From: CAVVSD01 sp963837655
GTDB taxonomy: Bacteria; Actinomycetota; Thermoleophilia; Solirubrobacterales; Solirubrobacteraceae
DNA: 64,000 nucleotides
Direction of reading: 5' to 3'
Assembly: GCA_963837655.1 (NCBI GenBank)
Contig: CAWIOK010000021.1
Location: 186,001-250,000 of the forward strand
The notes under the pieces are model-generated. The model worked only from the letters and a program-made list of their open reading frames with translations, ran no database searches and was not told where the DNA came from. Positions 17,793 through 26,377 of the stretch are shown here, in pieces. A program made the translations under genes and the position numbers. Positions within the stretch are counted from its first letter, which is position 1. Each line of letters starts with the position of its first letter.

Positions 17793-18617
17793 GTGTTCGT
17801 GCTGCTCTGGAGCTCGGGCTTCACGTTCGTCGCGCTCGGGCTCCCGCATGCTGAGCCGATCACGTTCCTGGCGCTGCGCTACGTCATCGTCGTGACGGTC
17901 CTCGCCCTGGCTTTCGCTGTCGTGCGCCCTCCGCTGCCACAGGGACGGGCGTGGCTGCATCTCGCGGTCGTCGGGCTGCTGCTGCAGGCCGTGTACTTCG
18001 GGCTCTTCTACCTCGCGATCGACCGCGTGGCGCCCGCGACGGTCGCCCTCATCGTCTGCCTGCAGCCCGTGCTCGTCGCGTTGTTGGCCCCGGCGCTGGT
18101 CGGCGAGCACGTCCCGCTCGCACGCTGGGCGGGCCTGGGACTCGGCCTCGTCGGGGCGGCCATCGTCATCCTCTCGCGCTCAGGCGACAGCCCGACCGAC
18201 GGCGTCGGGATCGCGCTCGCGTTCGGCGGCCTGCTGGCCATCACGTTCGCGACGCTCTACGAGAGCCGCTTCGGCACCGAGCTGCACCCGGTCAGCGCGA
18301 ACCTCGTGCAGTACAGCGTCGCGCTCGTCGCCACCGCGATCCCCGCAGCGCTCTTCGAGGGCCTCCACGTCGAGTGGACCGGGGACCTGTACATCTCGCT
18401 TGTCTACCTCGTCTTCTTCAACTCGCTGCTGGCGATCACGCTCCTGCTCACCATGATGCGACGGGGCACCGCCTCGCAGGTCTCCGCGCTGTTCTTCCTC
18501 GTGCCGCCGCTCGCAGCGCTCATCGCGTGGCTCGTGCTGGGCGAGTCGCTGCCCGCGCTCGCATGGGCCGGGATGGTGCTGGCGGCGGTGGGCGTCGCCA
18601 TCGCTACGCGAGGATGA
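17793..18617 (+). CDS. EamA/DMT-family transporter
   Basis: An inner-membrane exporter of the drug/metabolite transporter superfamily with about ten helices in two EamA repeats (about residues 1-125 and 135-274). The opening FVLLWSSGFTFVALGLPHAEP is typical of actinobacterial EamA proteins. The substrate cannot be told from sequence. The GTG start at 17793 cuts close to the first helix; the frame remains open upstream through the 34-bp gap, so a start a few codons earlier is possible. The gene is followed by a nested inverted repeat and then a LysR-type regulator. Confidence 0.8.
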   Translation: MFVLLWSSGFTFVALGLPHAEPITFLALRYVIVVTVLALAFAVVRPPLPQGRAWLHLAVVGLLLQAVYFGLFYLAIDRVAPATVALIVCLQPVLVALLAPALVGEHVPLARWAGLGLGLVGAAIVILSRSGDSPTDGVGIALAFGGLLAITFATLYESRFGTELHPVSANLVQYSVALVATAIPAALFEGLHVEWTGDLYISLVYLVFFNSLLAITLLLTMMRRGTASQVSALFFLVPPLAALIAWLVLGESLPALAWAGMVLAAVGVAIATRG

Positions 18618-18622
18618 CCACA

Positions 18623-18707
18623 CGACCATCCCGTGCTGCATCAGCAAAGCTGATCGCTGGCTGCGCGTTCTCGTCTTTGACTTCTGAATCGTCGTGCGGG
18701 ATGGTCG
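18623..18707. promoter_or_regulatory. Nested inverted repeats upstream of the lysR-type gene
   Basis: Two perfect 11-bp arms, CGACCATCCCG at 18623-18633 and CGGGATGGTCG at 18697-18707, enclose a smaller dyad ATCAGC-AAA-GCTGAT at 18640-18654. The inner dyad has the T-N11-A form (TCAGCAAAGCTGA) typical of LysR-family operators and lies 58 bp before the regulator's ATG, so autoregulation is likely. The outer arms could instead act as a hairpin after the transporter gene; there is no T-tract. Confidence 0.5.
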
Positions 18708-18711
18708 GATC

Positions 18712-19626
18712 ATGGAGCTTCGCCACCTACGCACGCTGGAGGCGATCGCCCGTCACGGCAGCTTCACGCGCGCTGCAGAGGAGCTGCACCTCGCGCAGTC
18801 GGCGCTCTCGCAGCAGATCCGCCGGCTCGAAGGCGAGCTCGGCATCCAGGTCCTGCGCCGGACGAGCCGCAGCGTCGACGTGACGCCAGAGGGCTCGGTC
18901 GTCCTCGCCTACGCGCGTCGCGTCCTCGCGGAGGTCGACGGCCTGCAGGCGGAGCTCGAGGAGCTCACCGGCGTCGTGCGCGGCCGGGTCGCGATCGGCG
19001 CGATGTGGCCGACCGGCAACTACGACCTCGCCGGCACGCTCGCGACGTTCCACCGCCGCCATCCCGGCGTCGAGATCCACATGGTGGAGGAGACCGCCGA
19101 CCAGCTGCTGGCGATGCTGCGGGCCGACGACCTGGACTGCGCGTTCGCCTCGGTGGACCCTGACCGGCTCGGCGACGAGTTCGCCGCGACGATGCTCTTC
19201 GAGGAGCAGCTCGTCGTCGCGTTCGCACCAGGCCACCCGTTCGCCGGGCTCGAGCACGTCACGTTCGGTCAACTGGCCGAGCAGGCGCTGATCGCCTACC
19301 GCGAGGGCTCCGAGCTGCGCCGCCGGCTCGAGTGGGCGATGGCCGACCACGGGATGAAGCCGCGCAACGCGTTCCTCTGCACCGAGATGGCGGCGGTCCG
19401 CGGGCTGGCCTCGCGCGGGTTGGGCGTCGCGGTGCTGCCCGAGTCGATCGCGCACATGGAGGGCGAGCCGATCGAGTTCCGCCCCGTCGGCCCGGAGCCG
19501 CTGACGTGGCCCGTCACCATCGTCTGGCGTGCGTCGCGACGACAGCCCCCGGCCGCGAAGGCGTTCCTCGCGCTCGCGCTCGATGGCGTGCAGAAGGCCG
19601 AGCCGCGGCGGCTCGCCGCCGCCTAG
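18712..19626 (+). CDS. LysR-family transcriptional regulator
   Basis: A 304-residue regulator with an N-terminal winged helix-turn-helix (residues about 1-60; MELRHLRTLEAIARHGSFTR is the family start). A periplasmic-binding-protein-like effector domain follows from about residue 88. The ATG at 18712 matches the usual MEL(R/H)xL start; a GTG 18 bp upstream is less likely. It converges on the MetE-like gene of the catabolic island (4 bp apart) and could sense an aromatic metabolite, but its target is not shown by the layout. Confidence 0.88.
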   Translation: MELRHLRTLEAIARHGSFTRAAEELHLAQSALSQQIRRLEGELGIQVLRRTSRSVDVTPEGSVVLAYARRVLAEVDGLQAELEELTGVVRGRVAIGAMWPTGNYDLAGTLATFHRRHPGVEIHMVEETADQLLAMLRADDLDCAFASVDPDRLGDEFAATMLFEEQLVVAFAPGHPFAGLEHVTFGQLAEQALIAYREGSELRRRLEWAMADHGMKPRNAFLCTEMAAVRGLASRGLGVAVLPESIAHMEGEPIEFRPVGPEPLTWPVTIVWRASRRQPPAAKAFLALALDGVQKAEPRRLAAA

Positions 19627-19630
19627 ATCG

Positions 19631-20761
19631 TCACCACAGCCGCTCGGACGCGATCCTCGCCCCCTCGACGAGCGCCGCGAGCTTCAGCCACGCGGCCACC
19701 GGGTGGCAGGAGTTGAAGCCCACGAACGTCGCGAAGCCACAGTCCGTGCCCGCGATCACGCGCTCCCGGCCGACGACCTCGGCGAAGCGCTCGATGCGCT
19801 GGGCGACCAGCTCGGGATGCTCGACGTGGTTGGTCTTCACGTCGATCACGCCGACGATGAGGGCCTTGTCGTCGGGGAGGACGACGTCCTTCCACACCGC
19901 CCACTCGTGCTCGTGCTGGGGGTTGGCCGCCTCCACGTAGATGAACTTCGCGCGGGTCCGCAGGACGATGTCCACGATCTCGTGGAGCCCGTGGTCCTTG
20001 TGGTGCGGACCCCGGTAGTTGCCCCAGCAGACGTGGTAGCGCAGCTTCTCGGGCGGCACGTCGGCCAAGACGTCGTTGAGGATCTCGATGCCGGCCGCGA
20101 GATGGGCGGCGGGATCGACCAGGTCGCTGCCCTCGACGGAGCAGTGCCACGCCATCGCGGCGTCCGGCGAGTCGAGCTGGAGGTCGAACCCCGCGTCGAC
20201 GATCGCGTGGTACTCGGGCGCGAGCGCCGCCGCGGCGGCCTCGATGTACTCCTGGTGGGTCGCGTAGTGGTGGTTGGGGAAGTTGAAGGCGACGTGCCCC
20301 GGCGTCACGGCAGGCACGAAGGCTCCGTCGTGCTTGCCTCCCAGGGCCGCCGAGAAGTCGTCGATCTCCCGGACGATCGCATCGGTGTCGCGTGCCTCGA
20401 TCGGACCGTTCAGGACCGGCAGCCGCACGGGCTGGCCGCTGCCCATCGCCTCCGGGATGATCTCCGGGGCGTCGGCGAGATCGGCGGCCATGAACTGCGC
20501 GTGGCCGGCGAAGCCCGACATGCGCTGCAGCACGTAGTTGGAGAAGCCGACCTTGCCCAGTTCCCCGTCGCTGATCTCGTCGATGCCGACCTCGCGCTGG
20601 CGCGCGACGACGTCCCCGACGGCCTCGCGCACGCGCGTGCGGAACACGTCCTCGTCGACCGGCTTCTCCTCGAGGACGTCGAAGAGCATCTGCGCGATGT
20701 CGTCGGGCCGCGGCAGGCTGCCGGCGTGGGTCGTGAGGATGCGATCGGTACTCAGGTTCAT
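19631..20761 (-). CDS. MetE-like zinc methyltransferase-fold protein
   Basis: 376 residues resembling the C-terminal catalytic barrel of cobalamin-independent methionine synthase (MetE), without its N-terminal half. Zinc ligands are recognisable: H243 and C245 (HVCWGN), E277 and C341 (GTDCGF). Stand-alone members include archaeal MetE-like proteins and epoxyalkane:coenzyme M transferase, and many unstudied members sit in catabolic clusters. Here it is the last gene of a leftward set with two FAH-family genes and a cyclase. A strong ribosome-binding site (GGAGGAA) lies 6 bp before the ATG. A thiol-directed alkyl/methyl transfer on a pathway intermediate is an inference. The frame is intact. 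Confidence 0.8.
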   Translation of the reverse strand: MNLSTDRILTTHAGSLPRPDDIAQMLFDVLEEKPVDEDVFRTRVREAVGDVVARQREVGIDEISDGELGKVGFSNYVLQRMSGFAGHAQFMAADLADAPEIIPEAMGSGQPVRLPVLNGPIEARDTDAIVREIDDFSAALGGKHDGAFVPAVTPGHVAFNFPNHHYATHQEYIEAAAAALAPEYHAIVDAGFDLQLDSPDAAMAWHCSVEGSDLVDPAAHLAAGIEILNDVLADVPPEKLRYHVCWGNYRGPHHKDHGLHEIVDIVLRTRAKFIYVEAANPQHEHEWAVWKDVVLPDDKALIVGVIDVKTNHVEHPELVAQRIERFAEVVGRERVIAGTDCGFATFVGFNSCHPVAAWLKLAALVEGARIASERLW

Positions 20762-20773
20762 GTCTGTTCCTCC

Positions 20774-21736
20774 TCAGCGGACGGCGATCGGGTTCGCGGG
20801 CGCGCCGACGCCGCCCTTGACCGCCAGCGGCGCGGCGACGAGGAAGAAGTCGTAGTTGCCGTCGGCGGCGCAGCGCTCGGCGAGGGTGTCGAGGTCGAAC
20901 ATCTCGCCGACGTAGAGGCCCACGTGCGGGATGACGACCTGGTGCCACGGCTGGAACGCGTCGGCGAACTCGTTGGGGCGGACCTCGGCGCCCCAGGTGT
21001 CGGTCGCGATCGCCGCGATCTCGCGGTCGTGGATCCAGTCGATCGTGCCGAACGAGACCCCCGGCGCGGACCCGCCCGCGTACATGCCCCACCCGTCGCG
21101 GCGACAACGCGAGAGCTGGCCGGTCCGGAGGAGGACGATGTCCCCGCGCCCGACGCTCGAGGACGCGCCTTGCGCGGCGATCGTCCGCTCAAGATGCTCG
21201 ACCGTGACCGCGAAGCCGTCCGGCAGCTCGCCGTCGCCCACGGCACGGCCGACGTCGAGGAGCACACCGCGCGACGCGAACGCGTGGGTGACGCGCTCGA
21301 TGCCCGTGACCGTGTCGCCGGAGACGTCGACGACACCGCTCGCCTCGCGACCGTTCCAGGCCGTGCCGTTGTCGAAGATGTGGCCGAGGCCGTCCCAGTG
21401 CGTCGCGCACTGCATCGGCATCATGATCACGTCGTCCGCCGCGCCGATCCCGTGCGGGAACCGCCCGCGCGTCGTGTCGTCGGTGAGCGTCATGGTGTGG
21501 ACGGGGTTGAACCGCCCGAGGTCCCCGGTCTGCGGGCCCGACAGGCCGTACTCGATCGACAGCGAGATCGACTCGCCCGACCGGATCGACGCCGCCGCCG
21601 CGCGGCGCTTGTCCCCGTCGATGAAGTTCAGGGTCCCGAGGACGTCCTCATCGCCCCAGCGCCCCCAGTTGCTCGCCTTGCTCTTCGCGGCGGCGATGGC
21701 GTCCGCGGCGGATGTCGTGGTGGACACGCGATTCAC
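20774..21736 (-). CDS. Cyclase-family (kynurenine formamidase-like) metal hydrolase
   Basis: About 320 residues with the metal-binding motif of the cyclase/formamidase family (PMQCATHWDGLGHIF, the equivalent of H-x-G-T-H-x-D) and conserved IPHVGLYVGEMFDLD near the C-terminus. These enzymes hydrolyse amide or lactone/enol-type bonds at a metal centre. The GTG start at 21736 overlaps the stop of the upstream FAH gene (GTGA), which supports coupling; a second GTG at 21727 is possible. It is followed by the MetE-like gene 12 bp later. The frame is intact. Confidence 0.85.
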   Translation of the reverse strand: MNRVSTTTSAADAIAAAKSKASNWGRWGDEDVLGTLNFIDGDKRRAAAASIRSGESISLSIEYGLSGPQTGDLGRFNPVHTMTLTDDTTRGRFPHGIGAADDVIMMPMQCATHWDGLGHIFDNGTAWNGREASGVVDVSGDTVTGIERVTHAFASRGVLLDVGRAVGDGELPDGFAVTVEHLERTIAAQGASSSVGRGDIVLLRTGQLSRCRRDGWGMYAGGSAPGVSFGTIDWIHDREIAAIATDTWGAEVRPNEFADAFQPWHQVVIPHVGLYVGEMFDLDTLAERCAADGNYDFFLVAAPLAVKGGVGAPANPIAVR

Positions 21737-22645
21737 GCTCCTTCCTGGCCGGCCTCCCGCCGCGCGACGGCGGCGGGATTCGTGGAGTCGGCGCCCATGT
21801 ACACGCCCCGGTCCCAGCTGCGCCTGCGTGGGTCGCGCACGCTGACGGTCAGCGACCCGATGCCGTCGATCTCCTGCACCACGGTCTCCCCGTCCTGGAG
21901 CGGGCCGAGGCCCTCGTGGTTCGTGCCGCAGGCGATGAGGTCCCCGCTGAGCAGCGTCACCCGGGCCGTCGCCCACGCGACGAGCTCGGGGACGCGGTGC
22001 TCCATGTCGTCGGTGTTGTAGTCGTGGCGGAGCTGGCCGTCGTTCCACATCCGGACGTGGAGGTCGTTGGGGTCGGGGATCTCGTCGGCGGTGACGATGC
22101 ACGGCCCGATCGGGCAGAAGGTGTCGAACGACTTGCCCAGCCAGCTGAAGTCGCCCCAGCTCGTGCGCCCGTGCCCGCGCGCGGAGACGTCGATGAGGCA
22201 GGTGTAGCCGAACACCACGTCCCGCCAGCGCTCCGCCGGCGTCGGGGTCGTCGGGCCGCGGAACACGAGCGCCAGCTCGGCCTCGTGCATGAAGATCCAC
22301 GGGTCCTCGGTCATCGGCAGCTCGATCGTAGTCGCCCGGGCCGATGACCGCGTCCGGGTTCTTGACGTACATGTGCAGCGGCCGCGGCTCGCGCTGGGCG
22401 TGCTCCCAGTAGTTGGCGATCGCGCAGAGGATCGTGCGAGGCCTGGGGATCGGGGCGCGCAGCGCGACCGATTCGAGCGGGATCGGCGGTCGCTCGGTAC
22501 ACGCCAGCAGCTCGTCGCGGAGTCGCTCGTAGTCGTCGATGATCGCCGGGATGCTCTCGGCGAGGTGCGCGACCGAGACCACGCCGTCACCGGCCAGGAC
22601 GCCCGGCTGGGTCCGGCCCTCGTGCTCGAAGAGGACGAGCTTCAC
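21733..22645 (-). pseudogene. Fumarylacetoacetase-family hydrolase, frameshifted
   Basis: The two halves together make a normal FAH-family protein of about 300 residues. The N-terminal part (VKLVLFEHEGRTQPGVLAGD...) and the C-terminal part (TEDPWIFMHEAELALVFRG...) lie in different frames, joined near 22330, where one extra base (a T on the coding strand) separates GPGD from TIELP. The metal-binding Glu pair (HEAELALVF) and Asp are retained. FAH members hydrate, isomerise or hydrolyse beta-diketone ring-cleavage products. The GTG start at 22645 overlaps the upstream stop (GTGA). A consensus error is a possible cause of the break. Confidence 0.8.
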
Positions 22646-23443
22646 GCCGCGGCCTCGACGACGAGCCGCCCGCCGGCAGGGACGTCGAGCTCGATGCGGC
22701 TGCCCGCGGACGCCGGGACGACCGCTGCGTCGTGCGCCCCGCACGCGATGAGATCACCGGTCCGCAGCGTCATGACGGTCGACAGGAAGGAGATGATGGC
22801 GCCGACCGGTGGGCCGCCCGGGTCGTCGGTCGTGACGGTCCCCGAAGGCGTGGTCACCGCGAGGCGGAGCCCCGTTCCGGGATCGGGCATCTCGTCGACG
22901 GTCACGATGGCCGGACCGACCGCGAACGGGGTGTCCCACGACTTCCACCAGTCGTCCCCGCCGGGGAACTCGGACCCGGGGCGCACGACGTCGACGAAGC
23001 CCGTGAAGCCGAAGACGGCGTCACGCCAGTCATCCGGGGCGACGTCGCGCACGGGGCCGCGGACGACGACGGCGAGCGCCGGGGCGAACCGCAGCGACGA
23101 CTCCGCCGGCAGCCGGAGAGCATCGCCACTGCCGACCCCGCCCCCGGCGTACTTCAGGTAGGCGTACGGCGGAGCGTCACCCTCCTCGAGCCCCGGCCGG
23201 TTGCGCATGACGCAGAGCACCTTGCCCGGGGCGGGCACGCACGCGCGGAGCCGCACCGTCGGTCATCGGACGTGCGGGGAGCGCGTCGATCGCGCCGCGC
23301 AGGTCCTCGAAGCCGTCGATGAGCGCCTCGAGCATCGCCTGCGGCGTGCCGGCCGGCAGCAGCTCTGCGAGATCCACGACACCGCCCGACACGAGCGCAC
23401 CGATGCTCGCCCCGCGCTCGCTCTCGAACGTGACGACCCTCAC
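22642..23443 (-). pseudogene. Second fumarylacetoacetase-family hydrolase, frameshifted
   Basis: An FAH-family gene starting with GTG at 23443 (VRVVTFESERGASIGALVSG). Frame changes near 23255: one base must be removed to join MTDG to RLRACVPAPGKVL. The C-terminal domain runs clean to the end, with FAPALAVVVRGPV (where most FAH enzymes have metal-binding Glu residues, so ligands may be changed) and a conserved VGPAIVTVDEMPDP segment. It would be the first gene of the leftward set FAH-FAH-cyclase-MetE-like. A dyad operator lies between it and a divergent amidohydrolase gene. Confidence 0.75.
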
Positions 23444-23470
23444 CGCGGGCGAGCGTATCCCGAACGAAAG

Positions 23471-23499
23471 TTGGATGCAAATCGTCGGTTTGCATCCCA
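23471..23499. promoter_or_regulatory. Dyad operator in a divergent promoter region
   Basis: Perfect 9-bp arms GGATGCAAA (23473-23481) and TTTGCATCC (23489-23497) with a 7-bp spacer; adding two flanking bases gives 10 of 11 matches. It is centred between the leftward FAH gene (start 23443) and the rightward amidohydrolase (start 23536), so it can control both. The TGCATCC core resembles the TGTATCC core at 27432 and 38549. Size and location fit a GntR/FCD regulator, and one such gene lies 1 kb away. Confidence 0.65.
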
Positions 23500-23535
23500 C
23501 AAGCGTCTGTGATTGAGTCGGCAACGAGCCACGAC

Positions 23536-24483
23536 ATGACCCGGATCGACCTCCACGCCCACGTCGTCACCGACACCTACCGCGAGCTGCTCGTGACCCC
23601 GGACGGCACCCGCCCGTTCGTCCCGCCCGCACCGCTTGGAGGCGCTCGAGGCGAACATGGCCCGCTACGCGATCGACGCGGCGGTGATCTCCATCGGCCC
23701 GCCCGGGGCCTTCCTCGGCGACCAGGGGCGCGCCAACGAGATCGCGCGCGTCGCGCAACGAGTCCATCGCCGCGATCGTGCAGGCGGCGCCCGGCCCGGT
23801 TCGCCGGGCTGGCGCTGCTGGCGCTCCCTGACGTCGACGCCGCCGTCGCCGAGCTCGCGCACGCGTTCGACCACCTCGCGCTCGACGGGGTGATCCTGTT
23901 CAGCAACGTCGCCGGGCGTCTATCTCGGCGACCCGCGCCTGGAGCCGCTCTTCGCCGAGCTCGACCGGCGCGGCCGACGTACGCGTTCGTGCACCCGGGC
24001 ATGCCGCCGTACCGCGAGCCGCTGGGCGACCTGCATCCGCCGTGGCTGTACGAGTTCCCCTTCGAGACGACCCGCGCGATCGCGAACCTCGTCTTCTCGG
24101 GCACGTTCGAGCGCCACCCGCACATCCGCTTCCAGTTCGCCCACCTCGGCGGCACGGCGCCGTTCCTCGCCGACCGGCTCGCCTCGCTCGCCCTCCGCGA
24201 GCCGGACAAGGCCGCGCAGGCGACCGCGGGCATCGCCGAGTACCTGCGCCGCCAGTACTACGACACCGGCCTGACGCAGTTCCTCCCCGCCCTCGAGGCG
24301 ACCCGGGCGATCGCGCCGTTCGACCACATCGTCTTCGGGACCGACTGGCCCTACGCGGCGCTCCCCGAGACGGGCGACGACCCGTCGCCGGACTTCGCGT
24401 CGCTGCCGGCCGCCGAGCGCGCGGCGCTCGATGCCGGCAACGCCGCCGCGCTCGTCCCGAGGCTGACCGGCGCCATGGGCTGA
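23536..24483 (+). pseudogene. Amidohydrolase (ACMSD-like family), multiply frameshifted
   Basis: An amidohydrolase-2 family barrel of about 315 residues, as in 2-amino-3-carboxymuconate semialdehyde decarboxylase. The metal motif DLHAHVV is at the start, GGTAPFLADRL is in the middle, and FGTDWPYA with the catalytic Asp is near the end. The coding track jumps frame at about 23635, 23756, 23796, 23915 and 23974 (four apparent one-base gains, one loss), while the protein read across frames stays family-like. Such enzymes decarboxylate or hydrolyse ring-cleavage products. A GntR regulator gene follows 30 bp downstream. Confidence 0.75.
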
Positions 24484-24513
24484 CCGCGACGGGTAGCGTG
24501 GCGGGCGAGGCCG

Positions 24514-25224
24514 ATGGAGCTGAACAGTGGTCAGAGCTTCGTCGCCGTCCACGCCCGACTGCGGGCGGCGATCCTGTCCGGCGAGATCGCCGAGGGCGCG
24601 GTGACGTCGCAGGCGACGCTCGCCGAGCGCTTCGGCGTCGGCCGGACCCCGCTGCGCGAGGCGCTCCGGATGCTGCAGCGCGAGGGGCTGGTCATCTCCC
24701 AGCCCAACCACCGCGTGCGGATCGCCGAGCTCTCCAGCGAGGACGCCGAGGAGCTCTACATCATGCGGATCGCGCTCGAGGCGGTCGCGATCCGGGTGAC
24801 GGTCCCCGTCCTGACGAGCGCGGACCTCGCCGAGCTGGACGGCCTCATGGCGCAGATGGACCACTACATGAAGCTGCGCGACCACGTCGGACACCGCGAG
24901 CCGCACCGGCAGTTCCACTACCGGCTCGTGTACGCCGCCGGACCTCGGGTGAGCGAGCAGATCGACGAGCTCTTCGACCACGCGGAGCGCTACCGCCGGC
25001 GGTTCGGCGCCGCCGACTCGTGGGAGGCGCGCCGCGCCGAGCACCGGGCGATCCTCGACGCCGTCGGCGAGGGCGACCGCGAGGCCGCGGCAGACCTCCT
25101 CGCCGACCACTACCTGCACACCGTCCGCCTGGTCTTCGGCGAGCTCGAGCCCGACCACGATCTCGCGCGACTGCGCGAGACCGTGGCGATCGTGGCTCCG
25201 GGCGCGGCCGATCAGATCCGCTGA
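24514..25224 (+). CDS. GntR-family regulator, FCD type
   Basis: 236 residues: an N-terminal winged helix-turn-helix (about 8-75; TLAERFGVGRTPLREALRML is the recognition region) and an FCD effector domain (about 88-225) with conserved Asp/His positions for a metal-bound carboxylate ligand. FCD regulators usually repress catabolic operons until an organic acid binds. The gene is intact although both neighbours are broken. It is a good candidate for binding the dyad at 23471. It ends 12 bp from the convergent second MetE-like gene. Confidence 0.9.
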   Translation: MELNSGQSFVAVHARLRAAILSGEIAEGAVTSQATLAERFGVGRTPLREALRMLQREGLVISQPNHRVRIAELSSEDAEELYIMRIALEAVAIRVTVPVLTSADLAELDGLMAQMDHYMKLRDHVGHREPHRQFHYRLVYAAGPRVSEQIDELFDHAERYRRRFGAADSWEARRAEHRAILDAVGEGDREAAADLLADHYLHTVRLVFGELEPDHDLARLRETVAIVAPGAADQIR

Positions 25225-25236
25225 CGCAGCCGGTGC

Positions 25237-26358
25237 TCAGCCCCAGACGTCGTGCGCGACGTCGGCGATCAGCTTGAGCTTGCCGGCCTGGGCCTCGGCG
25301 GTGAACAGCCGCTGCTCGGCGGTCTCGCTCGCCGAGGCGAACCCGCACTGCGTCGCGAGGCCGAGGTTCTCCTTGGGATGGAACTGCGCCGCCTCGTCGA
25401 TCCGGCGCTTCAGCTCGCCGGGATCCTCGACGGTCGACCCACTTCGACGACACCATGCCGAGGACGACGACCTTGTCGTCGGGCAGGTGGCGCAGCGGCT
25501 CGAACGAGCCTGACCGGTCGTCGTCGTACTCCATGAGGAACACGTCGAAGTCGTCGGCGCGCTGGAAGACCTCGCGCGAGATGTCCTCGTAGCCGCCCGC
25601 GCGCGATGTAGGACTGCGTGCCGTTGCCCTTGCAGACGTGCAGCCCGAAGACGGAGCCCTCGGGGCGCGGCACGCTCCCGAGGCGCCCGAGCAGCTCGGC
25701 GCCCTCGATCTTGAAGCGCGCGGTGTCGATCCCGCGCTCCTCGTACTCGGCGCGGATGCGCTCGTCGGCGTAGACCTCGTTGAACTCCGGCGCGTCGACC
25801 TGCACGTAGGGGCAGCCGGCCGCGAACAGCTCCTCGGCCCAGCCCCGCAGCAGCTCCGCTGCGTCGGCGAAGAGCTCGAACGGATCGCGCGTAGGCCTCG
25901 GGCGACAGCTCGTTGTTCCAGAACGCGGCGATGAGCGTCGGGCTCGGCATCGTCACCTTCAGGGGCTTGTCGGTGCGGTCCTTCGCGGCGAGGTACTCGT
26001 CGAGCAGCGGGGACGAGTGGACCTTGAGCCGGCCGGTGACCGAGAACGGGATCTCGACCACCATCGCGACGTTGTCGTCGTTGCCGGACTCGTGGAACTG
26101 GACCGTGTAGGCCTGGACGGGACTGAAGCCGTCCATCCCGGAGACGAACTGGTCGAAGAAGATGTCGCGCCGCATCTCGCCGTCGGTGACGACGTCGACC
26201 CCCGCCGTCTCCTGGATGCGCAGGGCCTCGTCGACCGCACGATCCTCGATCGCCTTGTACTCCGCCGGGTCCAGCGTCCCCGCGCGCATGGACTGGCGCG
26301 CCTCGACGAGCCACGGCGGGCGCAGCATCGAGCCGATCACGTCGGCGTGGTAGATCAT
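25237..26358 (-). pseudogene. Second MetE-like zinc methyltransferase-fold protein, frameshifted
   Basis: A MetE C-terminal-domain-like protein of about 373 residues. N- and C-terminal thirds share one frame, while the middle passes through the other two. Frame changes lie near 25885 (apparent loss or two-base gain), 25596 (GG to GGG) and 25439 (GG to GGG on the coding strand). Zinc ligand motifs survive in the pieces (LHVCKGNG and LATQCGFAS). It starts with ATG after a GAGGGGAG ribosome-binding site and follows the FAH gene by 19 bp. A pair of MetE-like genes in one catabolic cluster is unusual. Confidence 0.75.
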
Positions 26359-26377
26359 CGGTCTCCCCTCTCGGTGC

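Noticed and set aside
19529..22021. An 830-codon plus-strand frame opposite the MetE-like and cyclase genes
   Set aside because: Low-complexity Arg/Val/Asp-rich translation, antisense to two recognisable enzymes with proper starts and ribosome-binding sites.
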